Below are positions 43,576-53,415 of a stretch of 64,000 bases of DNA, piece by piece. Every line of letters begins with the position of its first letter. Positions within the stretch are counted from its first letter, which is position 1. The notes under the pieces are model-generated. The model was given only the letters and a program-made list of their open reading frames with translations. It did no database searches and had not been told where the DNA came from. The stretch lies in assembly GCF_009495355.1 (NCBI RefSeq), contig NZ_VZAD01000091.1, forward strand, positions 1 to 64,000. Reading direction: 5' to 3'. The position numbers and the translations under genes were made by a program. Source of the DNA: Segatella copri (GTDB taxonomy: Bacteria > Bacteroidota > Bacteroidia > Bacteroidales > Bacteroidaceae).

Positions 43576-44979
43576 TCAAATAGAACTAACATCCTCTCTC
43601 GAAGATACTGACTTTATTGCATTTTCCAACTTTTCCAATAAAACCAATGATATGTCAATTTCATTTTCTGCAATTGGAGGCAAACCTTGATATCCATGTG
43701 ATGTAGGATGCAAAGCTACTTTCTGTAACAATCTCAATTCCTCAAGTGAAGGCTTAAGTTGACTCAAGAAGTCATGATTTCTAAAATTTTCTATTTTCTC
43801 TTTTAGTCTCTTAGCTAACTTAAATTCATTGCCATTCGTTACGTTAGAATATATTTCATCCACTAAAGTATAAATATCTTTCACAACATCACCTTGTTTA
43901 GATAAATGTATATGTGCATTTGGTGAACACATTTTATCTAATAAATCCTTAGTTTCCTGTAATTCGCCAATATTATTCATACTACTCAACTTATAAACAA
44001 GTATTTCAAAGCGCCTACGCAATTTATTTCCAATAGTTGCCGCAGAATCATTTCCAATGTTTTGCTTTATATCACTCGTTGTTTCTTCAGATCCATCCAG
44101 CAACTTTCTTTCATCAACAATTTTTGCTAATTGATAAAACTTCCAATCATTTTCTTGCTTTGCTACATTTTGAATGATATGGATAAAGAGATTATAAAAA
44201 CCAATGTTATGCGTGAGTACTATTTTTTGGATTCCACTCGTTTTTTTCAACAAGAATTTCATCATAAATATCCTATTCGGCATATCTAAGCTATTAAAGC
44301 AATCATCTAACACCAATATTGTATTGTGATTCGACTCCTGAAAATAGCCAATAGACTCTATCAAGATAATAAACTTAATGACATGAATTATAGATTCATT
44401 GAAGAACTTATAAAGTTCTATTGACTTCGGTATCTTATTTTGAGAATTTTCAACAGAACATTTTCCATGAATGTCAACAGAATGAACTTTAACATCCGCC
44501 ATCCAAAAGCACTCTACTAAATCCTCATTAACGCAATCTATTATCAAATTTATAAAGTCTTCACTTATCCAATTTGCATAATTATCTATATGAGAAAAAT
44601 AAGCGTTATTTATCAAATCTTCTATACAAACAACATCTAATTGAGCGATATTTTTATAATTAATCAAGAAAACATTATCGCTTACGATACTATGAGAATC
44701 AAAATTAACTCCATCTACATTTAACGTAATACTTTCATTATCATCATATTTATATTCATCAAGCACCTGCCGTTCTTCATCAATTCTTGCTTGTCCAACA
44801 ATATTTGGAGCAATACTTTCTCTCAATAAACGTTCTCTGAAATAAAATAATTTAATCCCTTCAAACAAAGACGATTTTCCTGATCCATTTTCACCATAAA
44901 TCAGAACATTATCACCATTGGGATTCAATGTAAAATTATCTTTAAATGCCTTAAAGTTATGCAGAAGAAGAGAATCCAT
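43576..44979 (-). CDS. RecF-like AAA ATPase coupled to a DUF262 protein
   Basis: A 467-residue ABC-type ATPase that starts MDSLLLHNFKAFKDNFTLNP, the RecF/SMC N-terminal pattern. Walker A GENGSGKSS is at 29-37 and Walker B ILVLDDCFNSLD at 221-232 with D225 and D226, followed by the histidine switch VLTHNIGF. Only about 180 residues separate them and there is no long coiled coil. The C-terminal 200 residues are helical and unassigned. It lies 5 bases after the DUF262 gene. Both look foreign to the polysaccharide locus. Confidence 0.8.
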   Translation of the reverse strand: MDSLLLHNFKAFKDNFTLNPNGDNVLIYGENGSGKSSLFEGIKLFYFRERLLRESIAPNIVGQARIDEERQVLDEYKYDDNESITLNVDGVNFDSHSIVSDNVFLINYKNIAQLDVVCIEDLINNAYFSHIDNYANWISEDFINLIIDCVNEDLVECFWMADVKVHSVDIHGKCSVENSQNKIPKSIELYKFFNESIIHVIKFIILIESIGYFQESNHNTILVLDDCFNSLDMPNRIFMMKFLLKKTSGIQKIVLTHNIGFYNLFIHIIQNVAKQENDWKFYQLAKIVDERKLLDGSEETTSDIKQNIGNDSAATIGNKLRRRFEILVYKLSSMNNIGELQETKDLLDKMCSPNAHIHLSKQGDVVKDIYTLVDEIYSNVTNGNEFKLAKRLKEKIENFRNHDFLSQLKPSLEELRLLQKVALHPTSHGYQGLPPIAENEIDISLVLLEKLENAIKSVSSREDVSSI

Positions 44980-44984
44980 TATAA

Positions 44985-46628
44985 CTACTTTTTAAAATAA
45001 TCCAAAAGAACCGACTTGAGTTTTTTTTCACGTCTCATAAAACAATCTAAAGACAAAGTTTTAGAAGTGCTAAAAATATCGCAGACATCATCGAGTTTGG
45101 ATGTTAAATAATACTGCATTTTAGCTTTTAAGCTCAACGATTTCTTTGGGATGTCTAACACGACAAAATTTGCTATATTATTATTAATCTCATCGAAATT
45201 CTTTGTATGCCACTCTATAGGCAACATTTCAAAATCACGTCTATAAATGATTTTATCAAAATATATATTACTCTCATATTTATCCGGGAACATGAGATAA
45301 TGAGCTAAAAGAGCATAGCCATTTCTTAACAACCCCAAATGATCAAAATAATCTTCATCTATATCGCTGCAATCGTAAGGTTCTATTTTTTGATGCTTCG
45401 CAATAAATTTGTTAATACGATATGTTTCATATTTTACCTGTATAGTTGCACCACGATAATAATAATACTTAACTATCGTTCTTAAGAAGTTTTTCAGTTT
45501 TTCATCTTGCTCTATACCTTCAGTAAATAAATAGTTCACCAGAGCGTATCTTGGATATTGGTTAGAATATTGAGATATCAGTTGAAGCATTTGAGCAACT
45601 TTAATTGACATTTTTTCTGGCGCATTTAGCCATTGCAAAATATTAGTTATAGTCGACAAGTCCTCTATCACCTCTTTATATGGTTTTGCACTAAGAGCCG
45701 AATTATTGTCACGTGTCAAATATTCACGTAAGCTACCTTCATTAGTTGTAACACCTTCTTTTCCACGCAATATATGGTAATAATAACGGAACAAATCGTC
45801 AACACTTATTTTTAAGTCTGCACAAATGGCATTAAACTCAAGCCATTGCTCTATAAATTCATCTCCTCTTCCTTCCGCCTTTGCACTTTTATATAAACGA
45901 GCTTTAAATATATCAGAATCTTCCAATATTTGACCACGATTATTGATCGTTTCAAAAATTGTTAATGCTCTATCACTTGCCTCTTCCATATCCTTTCCAT
46001 CAAGTTCAATCGGAAGTAGGTATACACGTTCCAAGAAATAGACCAAAAACTCTGTTTTCTTTTCTGGATGTTGTAAATTATCATAAAATTCAGACATCCA
46101 CTTATACAAATAAAGTGCATTTATCTCTATACTACTATATTTTTTCTCATTCTCCAATTTGTGTTTTACATTTGATATTTCTAACCACAAATTTTCAAAT
46201 GTTTCAAGAGAATAACTTAACACAGATTCTATATTTTTTTGGTCATCATGTTCGTATACTTTTGAATCTATTCGAGGTAAAGAATTATCAGACAACACAG
46301 ACTCTACCTCTAACAATCGAACAAGACGCGATTTATCTGGATGTAAGATAGTCAACACTTTTGTAAATAACCATAATGTAATTAAACGTTGTTGTCCATC
46401 TACCACATTAGGTCTGCTCGTTTCCATATTACTCCGTGCCATAATAATATTACCTACAAAGTAATCTTTGTCATTCAAGAAAGCATTTGTAATGTCAGAA
46501 TAAAATTGATAACACGTATCCTTATTCCAGGAATATGGACGTTGATATTCAGGGATAACATAGATATCTTCCCCACTATTAAAGAGATTAGTTATACTCT
46601 TTTGCTCAGCTCGTAAAGATAATGCCAT
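44985..46628 (-). CDS. DUF262 domain protein
   Basis: A 547-residue protein with an N-terminal DUF262 (ParB/Srx-like) nucleotide-binding domain: IPEYQRPYSW at 25-34 and VVDGQQRLITL at 75-85. GmrSD-type type IV restriction proteins and SspE pair this domain with a DUF1524 HNH nuclease, but I do not see an HxxP or HNH core in the C-terminal half, so it is probably a DUF262-only form. The adjacent ATPase may supply the second activity. It starts 9 bases after the ptmE-like gene ends on the other side. Confidence 0.82.
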   Translation of the reverse strand: MALSLRAEQKSITNLFNSGEDIYVIPEYQRPYSWNKDTCYQFYSDITNAFLNDKDYFVGNIIMARSNMETSRPNVVDGQQRLITLWLFTKVLTILHPDKSRLVRLLEVESVLSDNSLPRIDSKVYEHDDQKNIESVLSYSLETFENLWLEISNVKHKLENEKKYSSIEINALYLYKWMSEFYDNLQHPEKKTEFLVYFLERVYLLPIELDGKDMEEASDRALTIFETINNRGQILEDSDIFKARLYKSAKAEGRGDEFIEQWLEFNAICADLKISVDDLFRYYYHILRGKEGVTTNEGSLREYLTRDNNSALSAKPYKEVIEDLSTITNILQWLNAPEKMSIKVAQMLQLISQYSNQYPRYALVNYLFTEGIEQDEKLKNFLRTIVKYYYYRGATIQVKYETYRINKFIAKHQKIEPYDCSDIDEDYFDHLGLLRNGYALLAHYLMFPDKYESNIYFDKIIYRRDFEMLPIEWHTKNFDEINNNIANFVVLDIPKKSLSLKAKMQYYLTSKLDDVCDIFSTSKTLSLDCFMRREKKLKSVLLDYFKK

Positions 46629-46637
46629 TTTATATAA

Positions 46638-47681
46638 TTATTTTTTAATATGTTTTACTAATTCATTGGCTTTCTTATATTCTTCATGGCTGCCAATATC
46701 AAGCCAATAACCAGTTATCGGATAACGAATAACTGTTTTACCTGCTGCTACAGCATCATTCATCAGGTCGGTAGCATTATAGAATGTATTCTTTGGCATA
46801 TTCTCTAATAGCTCACGTTTGATGAGATAGATGCCTGCATTGGCAAAATAATTGTAGACAGGCTTTTCTTTTACTCCCTTTATATTTCTACCTTCTAATT
46901 CAAAAATTCCATAAGGAACAGAAATAGAATATGGAACAGCAGCAACAGACATATCTGCATTATGCTCCATAAAATGAAGATAGAAATCCTCATAATCTAT
47001 ATTAGTAAAGAGGTCTGAATTCATCACAAGTACCACATCATTATAGAACTTTGCAACGAATTGTGTTGCACCCATTGTTCCTAAGAACTGTGGTTCTTTT
47101 ATACAATCAACTTGTACCCCATTTACAGGGGTAGCAAAATGCTCCTCCAATTGTTCATGCAGATAATTGACTGTTACAGAAATATGCTTAATACCATTCT
47201 CCATCAAACTGTCTATATTATAATCAATAATAGGTTTACCCCCTACAGGAAGCAATGGTTTAGGAGTAGTTTCTGTTAAAGGACGAAGGCGGACTCCCTT
47301 TCCTCCAGCCATAAGTACAGCATCAATAGGAAGTCGGGTTCTTTGTTTCCTTAGATTAACAACATCAACTATTTTCATATCGTTATCAAGCACAGGAAGA
47401 AGTTCTATTCCTTTTTCTTTTGCAATGTGTATAGTTTTAACGTCACATTCTGTAGTTCTTATATATGTAAATAATTTATTAGCAATTTTAATAACGTTAC
47501 TTTCCAAACTTTCACCCTTTATCAGTCCGCGGCGAATATCACCATCAGTAAGAGAACCGATTACACTATTTTTCTCATCTACCACAAACAGGGTCAATGC
47601 ATCCATACCGCCTATTGAATTAATGGCTTCTAAGGCTTTTAACAAAGTTACATCCGACTTAATCAAATATTTTGAAAACAT
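46638..47681 (-). CDS. ptmE: CBS-domain sugar nucleotidyltransferase (PtmE-like)
   Basis: A 347-residue protein. Two N-terminal CBS motifs (about 1-115) precede a nucleotidyltransferase domain with GGKGVRLRPLTETTPKPLLP at 126-145. The same architecture is used by Campylobacter PtmE, which makes the GDP-activated hexosamine feeding legionaminic acid synthesis; that role is therefore the best assignment here. The neighbouring CMP-nonulosonate genes support it. A different sugar-1-phosphate substrate cannot be excluded. Confidence 0.8.
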   Translation of the reverse strand: MFSKYLIKSDVTLLKALEAINSIGGMDALTLFVVDEKNSVIGSLTDGDIRRGLIKGESLESNVIKIANKLFTYIRTTECDVKTIHIAKEKGIELLPVLDNDMKIVDVVNLRKQRTRLPIDAVLMAGGKGVRLRPLTETTPKPLLPVGGKPIIDYNIDSLMENGIKHISVTVNYLHEQLEEHFATPVNGVQVDCIKEPQFLGTMGATQFVAKFYNDVVLVMNSDLFTNIDYEDFYLHFMEHNADMSVAAVPYSISVPYGIFELEGRNIKGVKEKPVYNYFANAGIYLIKRELLENMPKNTFYNATDLMNDAVAAGKTVIRYPITGYWLDIGSHEEYKKANELVKHIKK

Positions 47682-47704
47682 ATTATTTATTTTTATAATG
47701 TGAT

Positions 47705-48388
47705 TTACTTTTGAGTTTTGTTTATAATCGACTCAACAAACAAGAAGTCATAAATATCATCAATATCGATTGATGTTTCTTTTGACATTACATATTTTAT
47801 TCGTTTATCAAAGCCACCTAATCCTTTTTGTTTAAGAGCTTCGACATTAATGACATAGATGGCGCCATTGAACTCATAAAATGAAGGAAGGGACTGCCGA
47901 CCACCTGCATGTTTATTATATATAAGATTAACGAAGCCATCATCATTATCATTACATAACACAGCAGGAGCATGTGACTTCGTTACAGAGACGACCATAT
48001 CAATATCATCTCTATATAAAGTAATTGCATCCTTTACTTGTTCTATAGTACGCAAAGGTGAAGTTGGCTGCAAAAGAAGAATCTTATTAAACTTCTTGCC
48101 TTTTTCTTCATAAAACTTGACAGCATGCAAAAGGACATCATTTGTAGACGCTGTATCGGAAGCAAGTTCTATCGGGCGTACAAATGGCACATGTAAGCCA
48201 TATTTTTCTACTACATCAATAATCTTTTGATCGTCAGTTGACACACAAATATTATCGTCTATTGTGATGGCTCGCGCAACATCTATTGAATATGCTATTA
48301 GGGGCTTACCACAAAGATTCTTAATATTTTTACCAGGAAGTCCTTTACTGCCACCTCGAGCTGGTATAACTACTAAAATATCTTCCAT
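47705..48388 (-). CDS. neuA: Acylneuraminate cytidylyltransferase family (CMP-nonulosonate synthetase)
   Basis: Activates the 9-carbon sugar with CTP. At 227 residues it is normal length. The N-terminal signature VVIPARGGSKGLPGKNIK is intact, as are the CTP/metal segments LLLQPTSPLRT and the FDKRIKYVMS region. In this gene context the substrate is more probably legionaminic than N-acetylneuraminic acid (LegF-type). Separated from neuC by 2 bases. Confidence 0.9.
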   Translation of the reverse strand: MEDILVVIPARGGSKGLPGKNIKNLCGKPLIAYSIDVARAITIDDNICVSTDDQKIIDVVEKYGLHVPFVRPIELASDTASTNDVLLHAVKFYEEKGKKFNKILLLQPTSPLRTIEQVKDAITLYRDDIDMVVSVTKSHAPAVLCNDNDDGFVNLIYNKHAGGRQSLPSFYEFNGAIYVINVEALKQKGLGGFDKRIKYVMSKETSIDIDDIYDFLFVESIINKTQK

Positions 48389-48390
48389 AT

Positions 48391-49542
48391 CTATAAGTCA
48401 TAAAAAGTTTTCAAATTCAAACCTGTCAACTCAACATTTTTAAGTTCCTGATATATCAAGTTAGCTGTATTTGATTTGGCATACGGATTTTCATAAGTCT
48501 TTGCAGCCTTTTGCATCTCTTCGGATAAACAAAGCTTAAGTCCAGCTATTACCTCATCCTTTGAAGTACCACAATTAACAACACTCTTAGAGGCAAGTCT
48601 TCCCTTTTGTCTATCTCCAATATTTAAGGTTGGAATACCAAATGAAGGAACTTCAATGATTCCACTAGAGGAGTTGCCTACTGCTGCCTTTACAAACTGA
48701 AGGGCTGAAAGATAACGCTTTAATCCCAATGATGTATAAGCCTTTGCACGATTAGAATGATTCTGTACATACTTCTCTACAGCCAAAGCTATAGCATCCC
48801 TTCCTGTATCTGAGTTTGGCATAGTGAAGATTACTTTGAGATCTTTGAACTGGTCTAAAGCTTCCAAAAACTCACGAATGTCTTTGGCAGGATCACCACC
48901 AAGGGTCACAGGATGATAAGTAACAAGAATTGTTTGTGTATCAATCTTGAAATCCAAGGATGCTTCAAGTTCATCCTTCGTCATCAAAGGAACCGCCTTG
49001 ATATTTTCTACCCCTAAAGAACCTACATCAAAAACTCTAGATGGTTGTTCTCCCATCTGGATAACTCGATGGCGATATTCTTCACAAGATGTAAAATGCA
49101 AAGACGACATCTTTGTCACGGAATGACGGATGGCATCATCGAATGCGCCTTCAGTAACTTCCCCACCATGAATATGAGCAATAGGAATACGATGAATCAA
49201 CGCTACCTGAGCAGCAACAAGTATCTCATATCTATCACCCAAGAGTACTAGAATATCAGGTTTTAGCTCTGACAAGGCATCATTCATACCTTGCATTTCT
49301 TCTACCATTGATGAAATAATGCCATGAGCATCATCAGAAGGTTTATGCATATAGACCTTTTTATCTATAATAAAACCATCTTTCTCTATTTCTTTATAGG
49401 TTTCTCCATATTCGGGCATCAGATGCATATTGGTGGCTATGACTTGGAGACGCAAATCTCTATCCTCTTTGACTAATCTCATCAAACGACTTAACAAACC
49501 ATATTCTGCACGAGTGCCTGTTACAAAACAAATCTTTCTCAT
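48391..49542 (-). CDS. neuC: UDP-/NDP-N-acetylhexosamine 2-epimerase, hydrolysing
   Basis: A 383-residue GT-B-fold epimerase that releases the ManNAc-type (or 2,4-diacetamido-6-deoxymannose) substrate for the NeuB step. The start MRKICFVTGTRAEYGLLSRL is the family hallmark; HGGEVTEGAFDD near 122-133 and GNSSSGIIEVP near 290 are conserved. It overlaps neuB by 4 bases. Together with legB and legC it corresponds to LegG. Confidence 0.9.
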   Translation of the reverse strand: MRKICFVTGTRAEYGLLSRLMRLVKEDRDLRLQVIATNMHLMPEYGETYKEIEKDGFIIDKKVYMHKPSDDAHGIISSMVEEMQGMNDALSELKPDILVLLGDRYEILVAAQVALIHRIPIAHIHGGEVTEGAFDDAIRHSVTKMSSLHFTSCEEYRHRVIQMGEQPSRVFDVGSLGVENIKAVPLMTKDELEASLDFKIDTQTILVTYHPVTLGGDPAKDIREFLEALDQFKDLKVIFTMPNSDTGRDAIALAVEKYVQNHSNRAKAYTSLGLKRYLSALQFVKAAVGNSSSGIIEVPSFGIPTLNIGDRQKGRLASKSVVNCGTSKDEVIAGLKLCLSEEMQKAAKTYENPYAKSNTANLIYQELKNVELTGLNLKTFYDL

Positions 49543-50549
49543 AATTGTATTTGTTCGTCTGGTTGATAATCTTTAATCGCTTTGGTTCCTACAACTTCTT
49601 CCCAACGCATAGGTGTTATGCCAGTACCAGGGCGCTTAACAGCTAAGTTGTCATCAGACAATGTCTCACCTTTTTTTATAGAGGTACTTGCTACAATACT
49701 CTTGCGAGCTACAGCAATATTGGCACGTTCTGAATCAGAAACCTGTTTTATACCGGTTCCCAGAGCCTGCTCAATATTACGGATGGCTTGAACCATAGCC
49801 TTAAGTTCTTGTGGCTCCAAAGAGGCTTTATGATCAGGACCAACCATATTTCTATCAAGAGTGAAATGCTTTTCAATGACCTGTGCGCCAAGAGCTACAG
49901 CTGCTATAGGTACTTCTATCCCTTGGGTATGATCTGAATAACCAACAATAGTCCCAAAATCCTGTTTGATGGTTAGCATTGCCTTCAAGTTGACATCCTT
50001 CATTGGTGTAGGATATTGGGTATTGCAATGCAAGATTGTAATTTGCTTTTTAGTCAAGCCGTTCTTCAACAATACTTCCATCGCATTCCTGATATCTTCT
50101 TCATCGCACATTCCGGTGGACATGATGACCGGCTCATGAAGAAGAGCTATTTTCTTGATGAATGGATAGTTAGTAATTTCACCAGAAGGAATTTTCCAAA
50201 GTCCCAAACCAAGAGAATGCAAGAAATCAATACTTTCCAAATCAAAAGCTGTTGACCAAAAACGGATACCTTTTTGATGACAATAGGCAACAAGTTCTTG
50301 ATGATCAGCATCAGACAGCTCTAATTTCTTGAGCATCTGATACTGAGAATCATCACCATCACCTATATTTTCCTTCTGATATTCTGCTTTCTTGGCATCT
50401 TTTGATACCAGTTTATCAGCCTTGAAGGTTTGAAACTTAATTATATCAACACCTGCATCAACTGCTGCATCTATAAGTTGCTTGGCTATATCCAAGGAAC
50501 CATTATGATTGACACCAGCTTCTGCAATTATTAATGTATGATTAATCAT
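49539..50549 (-). CDS. neuB: N-acetylneuraminate/legionaminate synthase
   Basis: A 336-residue enzyme that condenses phosphoenolpyruvate with the mannosamine derivative. The TIM-barrel begins IIAEAGVNHNG and contains IPSGEITNYPFI; the C-terminal SAF domain (antifreeze-like) is visible from ARKSIVAST to the end. I use ATG 50549; the frame extends to 50591, but that overlaps the acetyltransferase coding region. It lies 1 base after that gene's stop. LegI-type by context. Confidence 0.92.
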   Translation of the reverse strand: MINHTLIIAEAGVNHNGSLDIAKQLIDAAVDAGVDIIKFQTFKADKLVSKDAKKAEYQKENIGDGDDSQYQMLKKLELSDADHQELVAYCHQKGIRFWSTAFDLESIDFLHSLGLGLWKIPSGEITNYPFIKKIALLHEPVIMSTGMCDEEDIRNAMEVLLKNGLTKKQITILHCNTQYPTPMKDVNLKAMLTIKQDFGTIVGYSDHTQGIEVPIAAVALGAQVIEKHFTLDRNMVGPDHKASLEPQELKAMVQAIRNIEQALGTGIKQVSDSERANIAVARKSIVASTSIKKGETLSDDNLAVKRPGTGITPMRWEEVVGTKAIKDYQPDEQIQL

Positions 50550-50550
50550 G

Positions 50551-51195
50551 CTATTTTGCTTTAATTTTAAGGATAACAGGATTTCCTGCATAAATTCCCT
50601 TCACACATATAGACTTACGAACTACAGAACCTGCACCGATAATAATATCAGAAGCTATTCCGATACAGTTGGCACAAACGGATTGAGAACCTATAAAACA
50701 ATTCTCTCCTATCTTACATTCACCATTTACCATGGTTCCTGTCGAGATGTGGCATTGATTACCAACCTCTGCGTCATGTTCTATATTTACGAAAGTATTG
50801 ATGATGCAATTATCACCAATCTTTGCACCTGCATTGACAAAAGCATGATGCATAATGACAGTACCTTCGCCTAGTTCTGAATATTTACTAACGTGAGCGG
50901 TAGAGGCAATGATTGTTGCCAATCTGCCTCCAGCCGCCTTCACCTTATTATATAGTTTGATTCGGAGGGTTGGATTTTTGATGAAGCCTACAGTTATAAC
51001 GAAATCACACTCCTCAACATATTGAGGAATCTCATCATCGGTTCCTATAACCTTATGACCAGGTAGAACCTCCTTGCCAACTTCATCAGGCATATCAAGG
51101 ATTCCCTTGATTTCATAGCCTGCACTTTCAGCAACTTCAATCACTGATTTACAATGACCACCGCCACCGATGAGAATTAATTTACGATTCTGCAT
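50551..51195 (-). CDS. neuD: NeuD-family sugar O/N-acetyltransferase
   Basis: A 214-residue PglD/NeuD-type acetyltransferase. N-terminal Rossmann half with LILIGGGGHCKSVIEVAESA, then a left-handed beta-helix from about residue 95 (STAHVSKYSELGEGTVIMHH) ending GNPVILK. In legionaminic pathways this position is filled by LegH, which acetylates the 4-amino group made by LegC. It overlaps the protease-like gene upstream by 14 bases. Confidence 0.87.
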   Translation of the reverse strand: MQNRKLILIGGGGHCKSVIEVAESAGYEIKGILDMPDEVGKEVLPGHKVIGTDDEIPQYVEECDFVITVGFIKNPTLRIKLYNKVKAAGGRLATIIASTAHVSKYSELGEGTVIMHHAFVNAGAKIGDNCIINTFVNIEHDAEVGNQCHISTGTMVNGECKIGENCFIGSQSVCANCIGIASDIIIGAGSVVRKSICVKGIYAGNPVILKIKAK

Positions 51196-52063
51196 ATGTT
51201 TGCAAATAATGCCCTCCGATATGATTTTCTATGACTTTTGAATAACGCCACTTATCAAACAATATCATATAACAATGATGAAGGCTCAAAATAGCATCTT
51301 GTAAATCTTGAGAAGATTCTAAATCTTCAATTTTTAATCCTACATTTTTACATTCTTCTCTTGAAATATGTCTACTATGAGAATAACTATTTGCATGGCT
51401 TATAAACAAATCTTCAACATTTCTCATATCTATAGAGCCATTAACATGCTGCAACCATTTTGTAGCTAATTCCTTAGACCATTTAACCGCATTTTCGCAA
51501 TCTCCTATTAAAGTAGGATGATACTTCGAAATAATAGTTTGCCACAATCCTAAAACATTAGGATTTGCAGATATTGCAGTTATCGCTCTTTGATATTCAT
51601 CAAGTATTCCTTGACATGCAATACCACCAAATTGAGGATCTATTGGACCTAACGATGATTGTTTTCCCATAATAATAGAATTACAAGACAATGCTATCAT
51701 TGTTCCTGCAGACATAGATAATTGCGGTATTATTGCTCTTATATTATTAGGGAAGACACTTTGAAGATAATTTACAATGCTCTCTGTTGCAGCAATATCA
51801 CCTCCAGGCGTATGTAATATTATATCTAATCCTTTAGAAGAATCCAACTTATAAACAGCATTCATTAATGCATTAATGTCATTATCATTAATTTGTATAT
51901 TTGGAGCTTCTGGATTTTTCAACCAGCCTGAATAATATGATATAACATTTCTGCCTGTTAAGGTGCTTATCTTGTCTAAATTCTCCTGTCTTATAGAATT
52001 CAATCTTCCGATTGAATCTTGATACGTGTTCACGTCATCAAGTATATCACTCCAATTTGCCAT
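51182..52063 (-). CDS. ClpP-fold serine protease (SDH/SppA-like)
   Basis: A 293-residue protein of the 'serine dehydrogenase proteinase' branch of the ClpP/crotonase superfamily. The oxyanion segment LHTPGGD is at 83-89, the nucleophile S118 in MSAGTMIAL at 117-125 and SSLGPIDPQ at 136-144. No signal peptide or membrane segment is visible, so it is probably cytosolic. It has no obvious role in sugar synthesis, yet it lies between legC and neuD and overlaps neuD by 14 bases. It looks more AT-rich than the leg genes. Confidence 0.78.
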   Translation of the reverse strand: MANWSDILDDVNTYQDSIGRLNSIRQENLDKISTLTGRNVISYYSGWLKNPEAPNIQINDNDINALMNAVYKLDSSKGLDIILHTPGGDIAATESIVNYLQSVFPNNIRAIIPQLSMSAGTMIALSCNSIIMGKQSSLGPIDPQFGGIACQGILDEYQRAITAISANPNVLGLWQTIISKYHPTLIGDCENAVKWSKELATKWLQHVNGSIDMRNVEDLFISHANSYSHSRHISREECKNVGLKIEDLESSQDLQDAILSLHHCYMILFDKWRYSKVIENHIGGHYLQTYAES

Positions 52064-52189
52064 AATCCTTCGCTTGTGTTATTGATTCTGTTTTATATTT
52101 ATTTATAGAACAAAATGACATTTTTTGTATTGTATTTGTTTTAATTGATATATTCCCTCTCATTACGGAATATAATGTTTTGTTTAATT

Positions 52190-53404
52190 CTACTTTTGCC
52201 ATAATCTTACACTACTTGGAATATTCACTACTCTATCTGCAAACCAGATAGTGTTCTCCAAACCATCGTTCTCACAATTCTCAAACATCGGCAAACGATT
52301 CATCAACTCCCAGATAGGGCGAGTCATTACGCCATTATCATTGGTCTGGGTAAGGAAATCAATCTGAGCCTCCTTATCTTTCAAGATAACAGCATTGAGC
52401 CAATAGTTAGAAACTGTATTTGGAGAATCCACAAAGAACTCTATTTCTGGTACATTCTTGAAGAACTCCTCATACTCTGCAGCAACCTTACGCTTGCTTG
52501 CTACATACTTATCAATGTTCTCCAACTGAGCGCATCCCATAGCAGCATTGATATTTGGCATACGGTAGTTGTAACCTACATGGTCGTGACGGAACTCCCA
52601 ACGATGTGGAATCTTCGCCTGTGTGGTGATATGCTTTGCGTATGCTCCCAACTCCTCATCATTGAAGAGCATCATACCGCCACCACCAGTAGTGATGGTC
52701 TTGTTGCCATTGAAGCTTATTGCACCAATCTTACCAAATGTACCTGTATGCTGTCCCTTGAAAGTTGAACCAATACTCTCTGCAGCATCCTCTACAAGTT
52801 CGATATGCCACTCTTTACAGATAGCAGCAATCTCATCAATGCGGACAGGGTGACCGAATGAGTGCATAGGAACACAAGCCTTAACACGGCGACCAGTATT
52901 CTTGTTATAACAAGCCAAGTCATCCTCTTCAAAAGCAAAATCTCTACTCTTTGGAAGTTCTCCCTTACGAGTATTCTTGCGTATCTCGGCATTTTTCTGA
53001 AGCCATGCCTTCAAAGAATCAGGAGAAAGACCCATTGTTGAACGATCAACATCAATGAATACCGCATGAGCTCCAATATAACTCAACGCATTACAGGTTG
53101 CAATGAAAGTAAGAGCCTGAGTCAAAACCTCATCTTCTTGCTTAACACCAACAAGCAACAAGCTCATGTGAAGGGCATTGGTACCACTTACACATACCAC
53201 CGCCTTCTTGGCACCTGTGTATTTTGCCATATCCTCCTCAAAGCGATCAACAAACTTACCTACGGATGAAACGAAGGTTGTGTCGATACACTCGTTGAGG
53301 TATTTCTTTTCATTACCTGCAAAAACAGGAACAGCCAAAGGAGTAAACTCCTGGTTGCCATAAACAGACTTGATAAAGTCTATCGTTTTCTTAAAATCTG
53401 CCAT
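52190..53404 (-). CDS. legC: LegC-family PLP aminotransferase
   Basis: A 404-residue DegT/DnrJ-type aminotransferase. It adds the 4-amino group to the keto sugar made by LegB. The PLP-binding lysine is K235 in SFNGNKTITTGGGG, and HSFGHPVRID and EDAAESIGS are the conserved cofactor-contact regions. The N-terminal helix (DFIKSVYG) before PLAVPVFAGNE is typical of LegC rather than PseC. It follows legB after 11 bases. Confidence 0.9.
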   Translation of the reverse strand: MADFKKTIDFIKSVYGNQEFTPLAVPVFAGNEKKYLNECIDTTFVSSVGKFVDRFEEDMAKYTGAKKAVVCVSGTNALHMSLLLVGVKQEDEVLTQALTFIATCNALSYIGAHAVFIDVDRSTMGLSPDSLKAWLQKNAEIRKNTRKGELPKSRDFAFEEDDLACYNKNTGRRVKACVPMHSFGHPVRIDEIAAICKEWHIELVEDAAESIGSTFKGQHTGTFGKIGAISFNGNKTITTGGGGMMLFNDEELGAYAKHITTQAKIPHRWEFRHDHVGYNYRMPNINAAMGCAQLENIDKYVASKRKVAAEYEEFFKNVPEIEFFVDSPNTVSNYWLNAVILKDKEAQIDFLTQTNDNGVMTRPIWELMNRLPMFENCENDGLENTIWFADRVVNIPSSVRLWQK

Positions 53405-53415
53405 TTTATTGAGAA

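Noticed and set aside
52047..52202. A 51-codon minus-strand frame between legC and the protease-like gene
   Set aside because: It starts inside the legC end and runs into the next gene; no helix pattern or family. Possible but not supported enough to list.
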